From Embiotoca jacksoni (Eukaryota > Chordata > Actinopteri > Embiotocidae), in contig JAKOON010000012.1 of assembly GCA_022577435.1 (NCBI GenBank), positions 15,180,585-15,244,584 of the forward strand: a DNA stretch of 64,000 bases, given 5' to 3'. How positions within the stretch are numbered: the first letter of the stretch is position 1; the number at the start of each line of letters is the position of its first letter. The position numbers and the translations under genes were made by a program. This document shows positions 59,721-64,000 of the stretch, one piece after another. The notes below the pieces were generated by a model. The model worked only from the letters and a program-made list of their open reading frames with translations, had not been told where the DNA came from and did no database searches.

Positions 59721-61679
59721 CACTTAGTATATTGTGTATGGTTCAAATGAAGCAGACTGTTTCTGGTGAATGAGAAAAACATGCATTGAAGACCAAACAC
59801 CTCACATTAGAGAAAATAATGACAGATTAAGTTAAAATGAAATAATGAAAATAAGAAATATTTGGAGCCCCAAAGGGGACACATGAAGTACAACCCACAT
59901 TTTTTGAATGATTGATTTGATCCTCAGTGATCTATCCTCCCAGTTTTTTTTGGTAACTTTGCAAGTAGCCAGACACGTGACATCTGAGAAAGCTCGAAAG
60001 TCAGATTAAGTCTGCTGTGCTCCACCCGATGCCGTTTCAATGGCACTTCGAAACAGAAATCTTTTAGAAGCAGCGGTGCCTTTTTCTCTTACTTTCCCTC
60101 TCACTCACGTACAGTAAACAAACACAGACACATAGATACAGGGTTCAAACATACTCCCTAGGCGATACCTCTAGCTCGGCCTAATGGTGTGTGAGGTCAT
60201 CCTTCTAGGAAGGGATGGAGAGGTTGGAAAGGGAGGGATGGGGGCGTCTGAGGGGTGAGAGGGACCCTCAGTGTCCCGCAGCTGTGCAGCTTGCATGTGT
60301 TGTTGTGCTTGTTGCTGGAAAACCTTAAAGAGCCCAGACTGTTTCAACTCAGACACTCCCAGTGAACACAAAGACAGACCTTGATATTTGATCGCCCTGC
60401 TAACGTATTAGTATGCAATTTCTTCCATTATGATTCTGTGCTCCAAAAGGATCTGTACCAGGGCCAGCTACTGCACTGTTTGATTTGTCATCCTCCATTC
60501 CACTCAGTCTCACTCTAAGCGCTCACACTTTTTCAAACTAGTATCCTAACATAGAAAGGCAGCTTCATTTAGATCCAGCAGAAACCTGATCAGCCCTATT
60601 TTGGCCCTTATCTGTGGAGGAAAATGTCAGAACTTGAGTGACAGGGATTAAGAAGCTAGTCTGAAGGAATGCTACGGCGCATGCCATCCATTTGGGATGC
60701 AAGTTGTTACTGTATTTACTACAGAAGGGAGAAGGACACAGGAGGGACAAGTGGAGAGGAAAAGACCACAGCTGAGTTCAAAATAAGTACAGTAGTAACT
60801 TGTATAAGGTACACCACTCAGGAAAGAATCAGTTTTATGCCCTGGAACCCTTCAGACAAACTACATATTATGGGACTTTGGGTTGTGAATATTTAAAAAC
60901 GTTGTCTTTCAAATTGGATCAGGGCCAAATTTTTCCACATGTCCTAAAAAGCCTCATCCTAAACCCAAACATTACAGCAGCCTATACTGAGACTCACTTC
61001 TTTAAACATGGCTGTGTTTACATAGTGAGGTGATGCATTCTGGGACTGCTGTGACCTCATGGTCTCTGACAGCTGCTGGTATATAATAAAGGAAAAAAAA
61101 ACACTGGGGCACACACATTGCAGAGACAGCTTTTGGGGGGGGGGAATCTGAGCGGTCTATTGGAAGAGACATAGTGGATGAAAGATTAACACCAAATTGA
61201 CTGAGTAGAAAGTAGTAATATGATAAACATTTCATGACTGCAAGTGAACAGCTTGACACAGATATGAAGTAAACAGAGCTGACAAAAACAAATACTTTGT
61301 ACTGGTGTTTTTAATAGCTTGATTCAAATTGAGTTTACGCTGGTACATACTGAATGCAGCAAGTAGCCACATGGTCACATTTAAGGCTCCTACCACCCAC
61401 TCTTCTTTTAGGAAACCAAACTTACGGTCAGACATAAATGTATGAAGTCATTACAAGTCTTCATTCATGTGAGCAGATGGACACTTTTGCAAGAAAAAAA
61501 AATGAGGAATGTAAGAAGTAACAAGAAAGTAATGAACTGTGAAGTTGGCAACAGAGCTCTCTCTGTAACACGTTCTTATTCTGAGTGAGTCAAATACTGA
61601 CGTTTTATCAAAACTGTTTGCATCACATACTGTATAGGCGCAGAAGGTGGCCCTCAGCATTTCATATGGATGTACATGG
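59721..61679. other. Gene-free stretch
   Basis: No gene is recognised. A G10 run lies at about 61,135-61,144. Short frames have no domains. Confidence 0.5.
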
Positions 61680-61850
61680 CACACGGGACAAGGATTTACA
61701 TATAGCCACCAAAAACAACTTGGTTATGGTTCGGTCAAAAATCATGGTATGGATTAAATGTGTCACAGTCGCTGTTTGACAGGGGTTAGGCACAAAAACG
61801 ACTAGGTTAGGGTTTGGAAAACATCGCAGTTTGGGCCACTTTGACTTTTG
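61680..61850 (+). repeat. Probable dispersed repeat fragment
   Basis: The phrases 'aaaaacaacttggttatggt', 'ggggttaggcacaaaaacga' and 'ctaggttagggtttggaaaa' are typical of a common fish repeat and related to 53,040-53,110. Confidence 0.45.
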
Positions 61851-64000
61851 CTTTACCATGGACTCTCCTGGGGGGAAAAGTCCTGGGTTTTTTCCATCCA
61901 TCCACCCCCGACCTCCTCCCTCCTTGGAATTCACCCATTTTGTCCTTAATCACACAACCTTTTTCGACCCTCTTTGTCACAGTGCATAACACACAAGGTG
62001 CCTTGTCAGTTTCTCTTTGACATAGACAGCTGTGACAAAACAGCAGTATTTGATGCCCCGGGAATGATAATGGGCTGCTGAATCATCAGTAAAAAGCTCC
62101 ACTGCTGCTGATTTGAATCATCGATCAGGATTCAGTTCATTTAAAAAACGCAACGATGAAAGCTCATTTGTTCATGTTCAACATGGACACAACACTCCTG
62201 ACTTGATGTGGCCTTTGCTGTCAGCTTTCTGAAGCATTTCAATAGCTGATTTCCCAAGTTTGACACAAAAATTGATATGCACTCTCTACTCATGTAAATG
62301 GAGAAATAGATGATGGCCCCGAAACAGTGGCCACAAAACCATGCGTAACTCAGGTGCTGATGTTGATCAAACGATGAAAGTTGGTGTGCTTACTCACAAA
62401 AGTATAGCTTACCCCTGCTCAACTCTGTTCAAACAGGAACTTCATATTTAGTAGATAGGACAACTGTAAGGGGTAAATACAAAATTTGAAAAAAAGTTAT
62501 CTAGATCTAGTATGTAAAGGTAAATGTTGGCTGCCTTTGTAAATTCAGACAAAGACCTTCTTTCTTGGTATCACAGTGATGTGTTTGTGTGGGTCTTCTC
62601 TTTTCTTCCTGTAGTTTTTATTCCCTGAAAAACTATTACAGGATTTTCACTTTCTGACAAAGAGTCCTGTCTTTCAGCAAACTGTTCTTTTTATTTTTTT
62701 TTTAGATGTGTCTGGGTTGGTTGCCATAGCACCAGGTACACACAGTGCAGCTGTGGTTGCAGATTGCCAATGTGTAATAAAATGTGCAGATTGCTCCCTC
62801 TGGTGGGGTAAAGTCTGCTACTCTGAAGCTGGATACCTTATCGTTGCATAATATTCATCTCAACTATCTTCAACAGTTGTCTGGGGCACAAACACATACA
62901 GTCAAAAGTAGAGAAGAGGAGTGTGGGGAAGACATTTGGGGCTCAAACAGTATTTCTGTTGTGATAGACAACACGGTCACTGTGATATTCCCACAAGCTC
63001 CTTCCAAACGACTTATACGACTAACGAAGTCTTTTACCCACGTGGAGGTTGGAGCTACATTTGTGGGACTACAATAACATTTCCCCCACATTTGTTTCAT
63101 TTCTGCCATGCCAAAACGTTGATAACCATGTCTGATTGGCGGCTATAGTTAACTGACAACTTGAAGCACTGATTGCTAACAGAGAACATTATACACCGAT
63201 GGGTTTAATCTTGTTTTTAAAGTCCCGCCAGAGCAAAACATGTGCTTTTAGCTATTCCTTGTGATTAGCTCCTGAGTTTAAAGTTACTGGCGGTAACCAA
63301 AAACCTTAATAAACATGATTAAGGAGTAATTGTATCCAAAGGATTAAGGAACACAATGTTTTTTTTAATTAGTTTTTTTTTATAGAGGACATTTTGTCAT
63401 GTGACAGAAAGAGATTCAAACAATTCCTTTCAGGTTCTGCTGTTGTGTTGGATCACCATCACGCTGTCCGGGCTTACTGTGTCTGGCACTGAGCAACGCA
63501 AACATGTTGTTCAAAAGCAAGCACGTCTCCACCCATGGAAGTTAGTTTATACAGGCTGTATCCCATGTATTCAACATATTAGGGATTTATTGCAAACATT
63601 TTTGGAAATTTATTGCAGAAAGGGAGTGTAACCTGGTTTTAATCATGAGCGCATTTTTTACTGTAAATTGATGCCAGAAAGTTAGGTACATGGTCTTCTC
63701 TGAGCTAATGAAAACATACAGTATCAGAGCTAGATTTAAATATACTGTACTTATATAAAATGAAGACTGGAAATCAATACCAGTAACATATATGTAGTGG
63801 CAGTTCTGAAGATCTATTTTTTTATTCACTTTTTGTCTTTTAAAGTAAAACTTTAAACATAAGTGCAAAGAGAAAGGCCCTGAGGCAATGTCCACTAAAG
63901 CTAGCCTCTCCTCTTTTAATAGACAACTAATGGAGAAAAATGAATGATGAATCATAATGAAAAATGGGGGGTAGTGAGGAGGGCATTTGTGTTTCAAACC
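61851..64000. other. Gene-free end of window
   Basis: No gene or clear repeat is recognised. The longest frame (minus, 63,587-63,997, 136 codons) is AT-rich, without recognisable domains, and is probably random. Confidence 0.5.

Noticed and set aside
63587..63997. 136-codon minus-strand ORF at the window end
   Set aside because: AT-rich, hydrophobic and aromatic composition expected from random AT-rich DNA; no domain recognised.

Overview
The window is nuclear DNA of a ray-finned fish, probably a percomorph. It holds one recognisable host gene, hyaluronan synthase 2 (has2) on the + strand, in gene-poor, AT-rich sequence full of teleost-type repeats. The fish assignment rests on the Has2 protein, the long CA/GT microsatellites and several repeat families known from teleost genomes. 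No bacterial or viral gene organisation is present.

Layout. Positions 1-13,000 carry no host gene: a decayed mariner transposase (about 320-700), a dispersed repeat with an internal hairpin (9,480-9,850), a GT/poly-G tract (10,594-10,667) and a tRNA-derived SINE (12,025-12,255). A pyrimidine-rich promoter candidate (about 13,090-13,335) leads into a predicted non-coding has2 exon 1 (about 13,335-13,987) with upstream ORFs. Intron 1 is about 8.8 kb. Coding exons lie at 22,770-23,396, 25,867-25,968 and 26,115-27,044. They join in phase 0 into 552 codons, the length of mammalian HAS2. The 3'UTR probably runs to about 30,005.

Downstream of has2 (30,000-64,000) there is no further host gene, only mobile-element debris. 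The main structure is a nested cluster at 31,701-37,805. It starts with a Tc1/mariner-type MITE, followed by a degenerate minus-strand Ty3/Gypsy retrotransposon whose pol order is protease, integrase, reverse transcriptase, RNase H. This is the copia-like order of the Gmr1 group. A plus-strand Jockey-like LINE interrupts its reverse transcriptase, and a 217-bp piggyBac-type MITE flanked by TTAA interrupts its integrase. Further on lie four copies of one unnamed repeat family, other teleost-type repeats, a perfect 31-bp-arm hairpin (45,100-45,166) and several long dinucleotide tracts.

Has2 is the plasma-membrane enzyme that makes hyaluronan. Its isolation fits the gene deserts that flank HAS2 in other vertebrates. 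No accessory operon-like system or clearly new protein system was found. The most notable items are the nested retroelement, the hairpin, the upstream ORFs and an unexplained 121-codon antisense ORF in has2 intron 1. Family names for repeats come from recognition without a database search.
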